From contig NZ_JAUOQH010000016.1 in NCBI RefSeq assembly GCF_030547075.1, positions 33,393 through 97,392 of the forward strand: a DNA stretch of 64,000 nt. The letters run 5' to 3'. Below the pieces are notes generated by a model, which made no database searches, was not told the DNA's origin, and saw nothing but the letters and a program-made list of their open reading frames with translations. A program made the translations under genes and the position numbers. Positions 8,589 to 16,661 of the stretch are shown here, in pieces (positions within the stretch are counted from its first letter, which is position 1; each line of letters starts with the position of its first letter). The DNA is from Alteromonas sp. 1_MG-2023 (GTDB lineage: Bacteria > Pseudomonadota > Gammaproteobacteria > Enterobacterales > Alteromonadaceae).

Positions 8589-10289
8589 ATGACATCACAC
8601 CAAGGTGACCACGCTATTCGTTCTATTGTGATTGCTGGCGGCGGCGCGGCAGGGTGGTTAACGGCTGCTATTATTGCGGCTGAGCACAACTTACCTAACA
8701 ACCCTCATCTAAACATTACTTTGGTTGAATCTCCCGATGTCAAAATTCTAGGCGTAGGGGAAGGTACTTGGCCTACCATGCGCGATACGTTGCGTAAAAT
8801 TGGTATTGATGAAACCCACTTTCTACTTTCTTGTGACGCTTCTTTTAAGCAAGGCACCCGCTTTGTGAATTGGCGCAATGGTGGTGGTAACAGAAACAAA
8901 AACAGTAACGTTCACTGTAACGGCTACGGTAGTTGCGACGACGTATACGATCACCCTTTTGGGCTACCCGCAGGCTTCTTTGAAGCCGACATTGCAGCCT
9001 GGTTTCTGTTAAATCAAACGCCAGACACTTCATGCGCTAACGCAAGTGCAAGCTTCGCGAAGCAGTTTAGTACTCAGTCTGTTTTAAGTGACAATTATAA
9101 AGCACCAAAGCAGCTACAAACCCCTGCTTATGCGGCCGTAGCAAATTATGGCTATCACTTAAATGCGCATAAGTTTGCAGAGTTGCTAAAAAAACACAGT
9201 ATTAATGTATTGGGCATCAACTACGTTCAGGCTCATATCGATAAGGTTATTACTGATAAAAACGACAATATCAGCGCATTGCAATGCAAAGTCGGTAGCA
9301 ACAAGGCGGGTATCAAAGGTGTAGAGGGTAACCTGATAAAAGGCGATCTTTTCGTTGATTGCACAGGATTTGCGGCCAAATTAATCGGCGAGCATTACCA
9401 GCAAGGCCTAACATCGGTGTCGGATGGGCTTAAAAATGACACTGCTATGGCAGTGCAAGCCGCATACCGAGATGAAGAGGCTGACATTGCCTCGGTAACC
9501 CTTTCAACAGCCCATGACAATGGCTGGATTTGGGATATAGGCTTACCCAACCGCAAAGGGGTAGGGTGTGTGTATAGCAGCGAATTTTGCAGCGATGACA
9601 AAGCTGTTGCAACCTTAACCCAATATTTAAAGAACGACCCATCTATCGTTCCCATCGATGAAAGTGCTATTCGCAAAATATCCTTTACCCCGGGTTACAG
9701 AAAAAGCGCGTGGGTAAAAAACTGTGTGGCAGTAGGCACAGCTGCGGGGTTCGTCGAGCCCCTTGAAGCTTCAGCGTTAGTCATGGTTGAACTTTCAGCA
9801 AAATACATCGCCTCACAGTTACCGGAATATAGCAGTACTGTGCCTATCGTGGCCAAACAGTTTAACCAAAATTTCAGTCAGCGCTGGCAGCGAATTGTCG
9901 ACTTTCTAAAGCTACACTACGTGATGAGCGGGCGAGATGACTCGCCCTATTGGCGTGAGATGTCTAAAATTTCCACGGCGTCGACAAACTCGCCTTCGGC
10001 CTCAACGCAACTCAGCGACTGGCTAGCGCAGTGGCAACGTAGGCCCATAGCAATAAATGACTTCATGTATGCTGAGGAGTTATTCCCGGCAGCAAGTTAC
10101 ATGTATGTTTTGTACGGAATGCAATCTGCCAATCAGGTGAAGCTTAATAGTGCGCGATATACTGCCGCGCAATTAAAAGCCGCGCAGGTTGCCGTACAGC
10201 AAAATTACAAACGAACGCAACAGCAGTTGGCGGCGCTTCCTACTAATCGGGAATTAATAAATGCGCTTCGTCAACAGGCAGGTATATAG
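8589..10289 (+). CDS. Flavin-dependent (tryptophan halogenase-like) halogenase 1, divergent
   Basis: This 566-residue member of the tryptophan halogenase family would use FADH2, oxygen and halide to make hypohalous acid. The FAD-binding GGGAAGW motif is at 17-23. The probable catalytic lysine (PrnA Lys79 equivalent) is K87 in SFKQGTRF. The glutamate region reads EPLEAS with E393, where the family normally has E-S. The family signature GWxWxIP reads GWIWDIGLP (312-320), so the proline is displaced. These changes suggest altered chemistry or loss of halogenation. It is the first gene of a tight operon (8-bp gap to sapC, further spacings under 50 bp). A flavin reductase is not encoded nearby. 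The substrate is unknown. Confidence 0.82.
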   Translation: MTSHQGDHAIRSIVIAGGGAAGWLTAAIIAAEHNLPNNPHLNITLVESPDVKILGVGEGTWPTMRDTLRKIGIDETHFLLSCDASFKQGTRFVNWRNGGGNRNKNSNVHCNGYGSCDDVYDHPFGLPAGFFEADIAAWFLLNQTPDTSCANASASFAKQFSTQSVLSDNYKAPKQLQTPAYAAVANYGYHLNAHKFAELLKKHSINVLGINYVQAHIDKVITDKNDNISALQCKVGSNKAGIKGVEGNLIKGDLFVDCTGFAAKLIGEHYQQGLTSVSDGLKNDTAMAVQAAYRDEEADIASVTLSTAHDNGWIWDIGLPNRKGVGCVYSSEFCSDDKAVATLTQYLKNDPSIVPIDESAIRKISFTPGYRKSAWVKNCVAVGTAAGFVEPLEASALVMVELSAKYIASQLPEYSSTVPIVAKQFNQNFSQRWQRIVDFLKLHYVMSGRDDSPYWREMSKISTASTNSPSASTQLSDWLAQWQRRPIAINDFMYAEELFPAASYMYVLYGMQSANQVKLNSARYTAAQLKAAQVAVQQNYKRTQQQLAALPTNRELINALRQQAGI

Positions 10290-10297
10290 GAACCCAT

Positions 10298-11050
10298 ATG
10301 GCAAACCATGCTCTACTTAATAATAATGAACACAAAGACCTAGCGGTTATACAAGGTTTTGGCGCTGAATTTGGTCATGATCAAATGTGTGTTCCGGTTT
10401 ACCCTGCTGAAGTGCGCCATGCACAAGCTCACTACCCAATAGTGTTTGCCAAAGATGCAAACGGCGACTTTCAAATGGTGGCATTACTAGGCGTAGAACA
10501 AGGTGAAAACCTCTTTGTTGATGCTGGACAATGGCGCACATCTTATAAACCTCTTGTTATTGAAAAAGGCCCCTTCTTGATAGGCCGCAATACCCCAGTA
10601 AAAGGACAAGAAGATGTTTTGTCTATTTTCGTCGACTTAGACGACCCACGAGTACTGAATACAAAAAGCGACTCAGCATCACAGGTAAAAGAAAACGCCA
10701 CGGCTGTATTTTTACCGCATGGTGGCAACACCGACTATATCGATAATATCGCAAACGTTTTAAGCACCATTCATGCTGGACATGAAGCACACAAAAATTT
10801 TGTAGATGCGTGTAATGCGCTAGGACTTATCGAGTCGTTCGTTATCGACATGGAGCTTGGTAGTACGGGTACACATCGATTATCAGGATTTTATACCATT
10901 AACGAAGAGAAGCTGAATGCTTTGGATGGTTCAGAAATCATTAAGTTGCATGAAAGTGGTCACTTACAAACTATTTATATGATGCTGGCATCTATGTCGC
11001 AGCTAAGACAAGTCATTGCGTATAAAAAAGCGGCGTTAGGCCAAGCTTAA
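10298..11050 (+). CDS. SapC family protein
   Basis: This 250-residue protein has the features of SapC-like proteins: HYPIVFAKD near residue 46, FLIGRN followed by FVDLDDPRV about 90-115, and a C-terminal segment with GFYTINEEKLNALDG. No signal peptide or membrane segment is visible. The name comes from a Campylobacter S-layer gene, but no enzymatic role is established for the proteobacterial proteins. It is regularly found with halogenase-like and cupin-like genes beside TonB receptors, as here. It lies 8 bp after halogenase 1. The family call is firm; the job is not known. Confidence 0.83.
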   Translation: MANHALLNNNEHKDLAVIQGFGAEFGHDQMCVPVYPAEVRHAQAHYPIVFAKDANGDFQMVALLGVEQGENLFVDAGQWRTSYKPLVIEKGPFLIGRNTPVKGQEDVLSIFVDLDDPRVLNTKSDSASQVKENATAVFLPHGGNTDYIDNIANVLSTIHAGHEAHKNFVDACNALGLIESFVIDMELGSTGTHRLSGFYTINEEKLNALDGSEIIKLHESGHLQTIYMMLASMSQLRQVIAYKKAALGQA

Positions 11051-11096
11051 TGCTTGAGCCAGTCAACCGCTTGTGCGCTTAGATAAAGGAATACAT

Positions 11097-12140
11097 TTGT
11101 CTTCGACATTAGATGTACTCAAAAATTGTCCGCAGCCTGAAGCCATACCCGCTTCGGTTACCTCCCGTGATGGTTTCAATTTGGTAGAAACATTAGCGCA
11201 ATTAGATAAGCCCTATGTGCTACCTCAACTTGTTGCTAAATGGCCGGTAGTGCAGGCAGCGAAACAGTCTGATGCGGTATTGTGTGAATATTTAACTGAA
11301 TTTGATAACCAGTCAGTGGTGGATACCCTCAAGCTTCCCGCGGGTGAGCAGGGGCGCATGTTCTACAATGCCGATATGTCAGGGTTTAATTTTACTCGCG
11401 CTCGCATGCCCTTTCGAACCGCGTTAGAAACGCTATTGAACTTAGCCGAACGTAAAGATCCGGAGTCGTTATATATAGGCTCTACTACGGTAGATACTTG
11501 TTTGCCTGGTTTTACTCAGTCGAACCCTATCGGTTTAGATTCTTTAGCGCCACTAGCGACATTATGGATTGGCAATAAAAGTAGAATAGCTGCCCACTAC
11601 GACGCACCAGATAATCTAATTTGCGTGGCTGCAGGTAGGCGCCGTGTAACCTTGTTCCCTCCCGAACAGGTAGAAAATTTATACATAGGGCCACTGCATT
11701 TTACTCCAGCAGGGCAAGCCATCAGCATGGTGGATTTTGCCAAGCCAGATTTCACCGCCCACCCTAAATTTAAAGACGCATTACAGCATGCTTTGGTTAT
11801 TGAACTTAACCCAGGAGATGCTTTGTATATTCCTTCTATGTGGTGGCATCACATTGAAGGTCAGGGCAGTCTTAACATGCTGGTTAACTTTTGGTGGCGC
11901 ACAGTACCAAGTTATATTGGGCGTTCAGAAAACGTGTTGTACCACGCATTACTTACGTTAAAACAATTACCTAAAGCGCAGCGTAACGCATGGAAAGCGT
12001 TGTTAGACTTTTATGTATTTAGTGAAAACCCAGACAGATTTGACCATATGCCGCCCTCTAGGCAAGGCCCTCTGGGTGATATAGACGAAAAAACTTTACG
12101 CCAATTTAAGGCGTGGTTAGCAAACAATTTAAAGCACTAA
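11097..12140 (+). CDS. Cupin-like/JmjC-type Fe(II) oxygenase domain protein
   Basis: I place the start at the TTG at 11097, six bases after AAAGGA, giving 347 residues. An in-frame GTG at 11073 is possible but has no ribosome site. The cupin_8/FIH-like fold shows H167-x-D169 in AAHYDAPDN and a third ligand H251 in IPSMWWHH, with VTLFPPEQ between. This is the facial triad of 2-oxoglutarate/Fe(II) hydroxylases of the JmjC type. It could hydroxylate a protein or a small molecule. It lies between sapC and halogenase 2 in one operon (13-bp gap to the latter). The domain call is strong; the substrate is unknown. Confidence 0.8.
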   Translation: MSSTLDVLKNCPQPEAIPASVTSRDGFNLVETLAQLDKPYVLPQLVAKWPVVQAAKQSDAVLCEYLTEFDNQSVVDTLKLPAGEQGRMFYNADMSGFNFTRARMPFRTALETLLNLAERKDPESLYIGSTTVDTCLPGFTQSNPIGLDSLAPLATLWIGNKSRIAAHYDAPDNLICVAAGRRRVTLFPPEQVENLYIGPLHFTPAGQAISMVDFAKPDFTAHPKFKDALQHALVIELNPGDALYIPSMWWHHIEGQGSLNMLVNFWWRTVPSYIGRSENVLYHALLTLKQLPKAQRNAWKALLDFYVFSENPDRFDHMPPSRQGPLGDIDEKTLRQFKAWLANNLKH

Positions 12141-12153
12141 TTCTGAGGTATTT

Positions 12154-13686
12154 ATGAGTATGTCTTCTTCTGGCCAGGCTTCTAATGAATCGGTTAAAAA
12201 CCCAACTAAGAATACAGATAAAAAAAAGCAGCGAGTGGTTATTGCTGGCGGTGGTACCGCGGGTTGGATGGCGGCAGCAGCATTTACTCGCCTGCTAGGT
12301 AAGGAAATTGACGTTACCCTCATTGAAAGCTCAGATATTGGTACGGTAGGCGTGGGTGAAGCTACCATTCCTACACTGGTATTTTTCCACAAATTATTAA
12401 AAATTAGCGAACAAGAGTTTATGGCAGCAACCAACGCTACCTTCAAACTGGGCATTAATTTCGAAAATTGGAAGGCACTAGATCATGCCTATTTACACGC
12501 TTTTGGCGTGACAGGTAAAGATTGCTGGGCGGCAGGGTTTCAGCATTTTTGGATGCGCGGCTTAAAAGAAGGATTAGCGACGGACTTTGGAGATTACTGC
12601 TTAGAGCGCAAAGCGGCCGAAGCGAATAAGTTTGCTCACCTGCCTAACAACGGTTTGAACTATGCGTTTCATATGGATGCCACCAAATACGCCATGTTTT
12701 TGCGTAATATTGCAGAAAAAGAAGGCCTTACCCGAATCGATGCCACTATCACTGATGTGGCAGTGCGAGAAAACGACGGTTTTATTGAAAGCATTACCCT
12801 TAACAATGGCGATGTTGTAGAAGGTGATATTTTTATAGATTGCACCGGATTTCGTGGGCTGCTAATCGAAAAGGCGCTACATACAGGTTACGAGGATTGG
12901 TCCCATTGGCTACCGTGCGATCGCGCCGTTGCTGTGCAAACCGAATCGGTGTCTACCCCTGTTGCATTCACACGAAGTATTGCCCGCGAGGCAGGGTGGC
13001 AGTGGCGTATTCCATTACAAAATCGTGTGGGTAATGGCATGGTTTTTTGTAGTCAGTATTTATCGGAAGAGGAAGCCGTATCGACATTAATGGCTAATAT
13101 CGAAGGTAAAGCAATTAACGACTCCAGAGTGATACATTTTAGAACCGGAAGACGCCGTAAACAGTGGAATCGCAACTGTTTAGCGTTAGGGCTCGCTAGT
13201 GGGTTTTTAGAGCCCTTAGAGTCTACTAGCATCCACCTTATTCAACAGAATATCGTGCGTTTCCTACGTATGTTCCCTGTCGATGGCATTGTTGAAGAAG
13301 ATATTAATGAATTCAATAGCCAAGCTAATTTCGATATTGAACATATCCGCGACTTCATTATTCTGCACTACCATGTAACGGATAGAACCGATACGCCGTT
13401 TTGGCGTCATTGCCGTCAAATGGATATTCCAGATAGTCTAAGGCATCGTATTGAATTGTTTAAAAAGACAGGTCGCGTATTCCGTGAAGGCAGTGAGTTA
13501 TTCGATGACTCATGGCAGCAGGTAATGATAGGGCAAGGCTTAATGCCACAAAGCTATCACCCTATTGTTGACACTATGAGTCGGCAGGAATTAGAAATAT
13601 TACTTAATGGCATTCGTCAAAATATCACCCGTGCGGTTGATAAACTTCCTCCGCATAAAGATTATCTATCACGGTATTGTTCTTAG
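12154..13686 (+). CDS. Flavin-dependent (tryptophan halogenase-like) halogenase 2
   Basis: This 510-residue protein has the complete family signature. The FAD loop GGGTAGW is at 32-38 and VGEATIPT at 66-73. The catalytic lysine K98 is in ATFKLGINF, the GWQWRIP motif at 281-287 matches the GWxWxIP consensus, and FLEPLESTSIHLIQ carries E356-S357. It should therefore be able to form a hypohalite and lysine haloamine. Related marine and Xanthomonas enzymes found next to TonB receptors prefer bromide and small indoles in vitro, but their natural substrates are unknown. It has AGGT before the ATG and closes the four-gene operon. It is clearly a different subfamily from halogenase 1. Confidence 0.87.
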   Translation: MSMSSSGQASNESVKNPTKNTDKKKQRVVIAGGGTAGWMAAAAFTRLLGKEIDVTLIESSDIGTVGVGEATIPTLVFFHKLLKISEQEFMAATNATFKLGINFENWKALDHAYLHAFGVTGKDCWAAGFQHFWMRGLKEGLATDFGDYCLERKAAEANKFAHLPNNGLNYAFHMDATKYAMFLRNIAEKEGLTRIDATITDVAVRENDGFIESITLNNGDVVEGDIFIDCTGFRGLLIEKALHTGYEDWSHWLPCDRAVAVQTESVSTPVAFTRSIAREAGWQWRIPLQNRVGNGMVFCSQYLSEEEAVSTLMANIEGKAINDSRVIHFRTGRRRKQWNRNCLALGLASGFLEPLESTSIHLIQQNIVRFLRMFPVDGIVEEDINEFNSQANFDIEHIRDFIILHYHVTDRTDTPFWRHCRQMDIPDSLRHRIELFKKTGRVFREGSELFDDSWQQVMIGQGLMPQSYHPIVDTMSRQELEILLNGIRQNITRAVDKLPPHKDYLSRYCS

Positions 13687-13731
13687 AAGCAATAAATGGA
13701 ACCAAGTGAGATATTAAAGACCTTACTTATG

Positions 13732-13760
13732 GTGCAAGTCATGCAAGTCATGCAAGTCAT
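13732..13760. repeat. Tandem 9-bp repeat
   Basis: Three consecutive copies of (a/g)TGCAAGTC at 13732-13740, 13741-13749 and 13750-13758 end in a partial ATG. The array lies between halogenase 2 and the HugZ-like gene. It looks like slippage-prone noncoding sequence. Confidence 0.7.
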
Positions 13761-13883
13761 GTAGGAAGTCGCGATGATAGTGATTTACTCCACCGTCACC
13801 AATCTATGATTACGTATGACAAGGTGATGACAGGGCGTGACACAAAGCCTTTCGCTCACTAAATTCAAAAAATGGAGTGTTCT

Positions 13884-14612
13884 ATGAGCATGCAAGATAT
13901 AGCATTTGCTGCAAAACAATTAAGCCGAAGCCACCATAGTGGTGTGTTAGGAACCCATTCCACGTCAATGCCAGGCTATCCCTTTGGCTCAGTAGTGCCT
14001 TATTACCTCACTCCTGCTGGTGATGCCATTATTTATATTAGTGATATTGCACTGCATACACGCAATATAAAAGCGAACGATAAAGTCAGCCTAACCATAT
14101 TTGATGCCGGTGAAGACGACTCCCAAGCGAATGGGCGTGTGACCATTATGGGTAACGCAGAAATTGCTAATTCTGTTGAAGTAAAAGCCCAATATCTTCG
14201 ATTGTTTCCGCAAGCTAAAGGCTATGAGAAAACACACGATTTTAATTTTTACGCTATTCGGGCCGAACGGGTGCGTTTTATAGGCGGTTTTGGAAAAATC
14301 CATTGGATAGATAAAGCACATTGGCAGGTGGGTGAACAAGAGTGGCATGGGTCACCTGAGGGCATGATCACCCATATGAATGAAGACCATCAAGATGCCA
14401 TGCAGCTTATTTTACAGCATAAAGTAGGGGTGACGGTTGAGCATCCCATCATGCATAGTGCGTTTCCTGAAGGTATCCATTGTGGGAGTGAAGAGGCAAC
14501 ATGGTTCATCCCATTTGAAACAACCTGTGAAACTTCTACCGATGTGAGAAAAGCATTAGTGAAACTCACTAATGATGCGCGGGGCGCCTTGAATGTGCCC
14601 AAAGCGAGTTAA
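13884..14612 (+). CDS. HugZ-like FMN/haem-binding split-barrel protein with DUF2470
   Basis: The ATG at 13884 follows GGAG at 13874-13877 by six bases, which is better than the in-frame ATG at 13872 that overlaps that site. The 242-residue product has a pyridoxamine-phosphate-oxidase-like split barrel (about 1-145: LGTHSTSMPGYPFGSVVPY, INRN-like THTRNIKAN region, RVTIMGNAEI, FYAIRAERVRFIGGFG). A DUF2470 domain follows (about 160-235: MITHMNEDHQDAMQLI). This order is that of HugZ-type haem-degrading proteins and their relatives. Cofactor use (FMN, haem or F420) cannot be decided by eye. It is a separate unit about 200 bp after halogenase 2. A role in the glucan locus is not evident. Confidence 0.78.
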   Translation: MSMQDIAFAAKQLSRSHHSGVLGTHSTSMPGYPFGSVVPYYLTPAGDAIIYISDIALHTRNIKANDKVSLTIFDAGEDDSQANGRVTIMGNAEIANSVEVKAQYLRLFPQAKGYEKTHDFNFYAIRAERVRFIGGFGKIHWIDKAHWQVGEQEWHGSPEGMITHMNEDHQDAMQLILQHKVGVTVEHPIMHSAFPEGIHCGSEEATWFIPFETTCETSTDVRKALVKLTNDARGALNVPKAS

Positions 14613-14636
14613 CTAAACCATATTCTATAGTGCACG

Positions 14637-14684
14637 CTGTAACGTTAATATTCAGTATTAAAAACCTCGTTATTAACGTTGCAG
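14637..14684 (+). terminator. Long-stem hairpin after the HugZ-like gene
   Basis: CTGTAACGTTAATA (14637-14650) pairs with TATTAACGTTGCAG (14671-14684), with one wobble and a 20-nt loop. CTCTAGCTTTT follows. It could be a weak terminator; there is no clean T-run. Confidence 0.5.
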
Positions 14685-14957
14685 CTCTAGCTTTTCAACT
14701 TGAGCCTTCCGACATAAGTCTCTTCGCTTTAACGCTCAGCGTTAATAGTCCGCTTTTTGACTAGGCCAGTACAGTGAATAAGCCAATACAAAAGCTAGCC
14801 CAAAGAGCCAAATTTCTGGCTAATCTCTTCAAGTGTCAATGACTACACTGACTTAATATCTTCTCTTCACTGATAGCGTCCACAGATAAGTATATTCACC
14901 ATACTCGCTTGTGTGAATAAAATGTAAACTTATCCTATTTTACTACGTGAAAGGATA

Positions 14958-14971
14958 TGAAAGCGCTTACA
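14958..14971. promoter_or_regulatory. LacI-type operator before the GH1 operon
   Basis: TGAAAGCGCTTACA differs by one base from the site at 5113-5126. It lies upstream of the GH1-symporter-lacI genes, consistent with autoregulation of the operon by its own LacI product. Confidence 0.72.
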
Positions 14972-15225
14972 TAAAATGCTACACTCGGCGTCTTACAAAG
15001 TAGTCCGGCCCAATTGGTAGCGATTTATCTTTCGACAGAAATGCACAATATAGTCGCTTATAATGGGCTCTTAAAACGGCCTCTTTAAGTAGCCTCTTAA
15101 ATTGTGTGTTAACGAAGGTTGGTCTCTACGCATTTTTACACACTCCCTTGGGAGTATGTTTGCCTATTCACCTAGGCTTACCGCGGGCGGCGCTGATATA
15201 TTAATTCGAATAAGGTTTGGTACAC

Positions 15226-16617
15226 ATGGATATTCTAGCCCAATCAGGCTCTCCCTTTATGCAATCAGATTTCACCATTGGTGTGGCTACATCGTCGTTT
15301 CAAATTGAAGGCGATGCAGAAAATCGAGAGCCGAGTATTTGGGATACCTTTTGTAATACGCCAGGCAAGATTGCTGATAACAGTCATGGGCTAGTTGCAT
15401 GTGATCATGTCAATCGGTTAGAAGAAGATTTGGCTATTATTGATTCGTTAAATGTAGACGCGTATCGATTTTCTATCAGCTGGCCTCGTATTATCAAAAA
15501 AGACGGGTCGGTGAATCAACAAGGTCTCGATTTCTACTTAGCTTTACTAGCGAAGTTAAAGCAAAACAACATAAAGCCTTACGTCACGCTATATCACTGG
15601 GATTTACCTCAGTATCTAGAAGATGATGGCGGCTGGTTAAATAGAGATACGGCCTACGCCTTTGAAAAATATGTAGATGTAGTAAGCAAAGCATTCGGCG
15701 ACAAGGTTTTCTCCTATGCCACCTTAAACGAACCATTTTGTAGTGCCTATTTGGGTTACGAAATAGGCATGCATGCCCCTGGCTTGGTGGGCAAAGAATA
15801 CGGTAAAAAAGCAATACACCATTTGCTATTAGCTCATGGTTTGGCCATGCGGGTATTGCGCAAAAATGCACCAAATATAGAATCGGGTGTGGTGCTCAAC
15901 TTTACGCCTTTCTATGCTAACTCTTCTGATGAAAAAGACATCCGTGCTACAAAACTGGCTCATGACCATCACAATGATTGGTATATAAAGCCTTTAATGC
16001 ATGGGTGTTATCCAGCACTAATCGATGAAATACCTGCCGCGCATCGCCCCGATATACACGCTGGGGATATGGATATTATTGCCGAAAAAATAGATTACTT
16101 AGGTGTTAATTACTACACTCGGGCAAAAGTTACTGATGATGGCTCTGAAGACCCTTGTCAGCTGCCAGCCCCAGAGGGAAGCGAAACTACTGCAATGGGC
16201 TGGGAAGTTTACCCGCAAGGACTAACAGACTTATTGTTACAACTGCACAATGACTATAGTTTGCCGCCGCTGATTATCACCGAAAATGGGCTAGCCAGTG
16301 ATGATACATTAGCGCCAGATGGCACCGTGAACGACGAGCAACGCATTCGATACTTAACTACCCATTTGAAAGCGGTTGCTGATGCCATTGAAGCTGGGGT
16401 GAATATAACCGGCTATTTTGTGTGGAGCTTGTTAGATAACTTTGAATGGTCGCTTGGTTACGAAAAGCGCTTCGGCATTGTTTACGTCGACTACCAAACA
16501 CAACAACGTACGTTAAAAGCCAGCGCATTAAAGCTTCAACAATTACTTGGAAAAAGACAAGATAGTATAAAGAAACCTGGCGAAGTAAATGCAACCGAGC
16601 AAATCACTGCCGAGTAA
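15226..16617 (+). CDS. GH1 beta-glucosidase
   Basis: This 463-residue cytoplasmic enzyme hydrolyses beta-glucosides such as cellobiose or laminaribiose to glucose. The ATG at 15226 (AAGG 10 bases before) is preferred over a TTG at 15217; ATG 15259 would also keep the whole catalytic domain. The family 1 barrel shows FTIGVATSSFQIEGD (16-30), YRFSISWPR (80-88), the acid/base E169 in TLNEP and the nucleophile E353 in ITENG. WSLL and FEWSLGYEKRFG follow, the usual sugar-binding end. No signal peptide is seen. It is followed by the symporter gene after 44 bp and then by lacI, forming an operon. Confidence 0.9.
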   Translation: MDILAQSGSPFMQSDFTIGVATSSFQIEGDAENREPSIWDTFCNTPGKIADNSHGLVACDHVNRLEEDLAIIDSLNVDAYRFSISWPRIIKKDGSVNQQGLDFYLALLAKLKQNNIKPYVTLYHWDLPQYLEDDGGWLNRDTAYAFEKYVDVVSKAFGDKVFSYATLNEPFCSAYLGYEIGMHAPGLVGKEYGKKAIHHLLLAHGLAMRVLRKNAPNIESGVVLNFTPFYANSSDEKDIRATKLAHDHHNDWYIKPLMHGCYPALIDEIPAAHRPDIHAGDMDIIAEKIDYLGVNYYTRAKVTDDGSEDPCQLPAPEGSETTAMGWEVYPQGLTDLLLQLHNDYSLPPLIITENGLASDDTLAPDGTVNDEQRIRYLTTHLKAVADAIEAGVNITGYFVWSLLDNFEWSLGYEKRFGIVYVDYQTQQRTLKASALKLQQLLGKRQDSIKKPGEVNATEQITAE

Positions 16618-16661
16618 ATAGGTGTGAAAAGTAAAAAATAATAACGATAACGGTGAAGCCA

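Larger units (their letters stand above)
14613..15225. other. 613-bp intergenic region before the GH1 gene
   Basis: No gene is supported here. It contains the hairpin at 14637-14684 and the operator at 14958-14971. The GH1 start is 254 bp after the operator, so a long leader or a missed promoter is likely. An open frame beginning at 15102 runs into GH1 in another phase and has no ribosome site. Confidence 0.65.

Noticed and set aside
8589..13686. A natural-product biosynthetic cluster built on tryptophan halogenases
   Set aside because: No peptide synthetase, polyketide, indole-modifying or export genes are present; the module sits in a sugar-utilisation locus instead.
15102..15308. A small gene before GH1
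   Set aside because: It runs into GH1 in another phase, lacks a ribosome site, and its sequence looks random.
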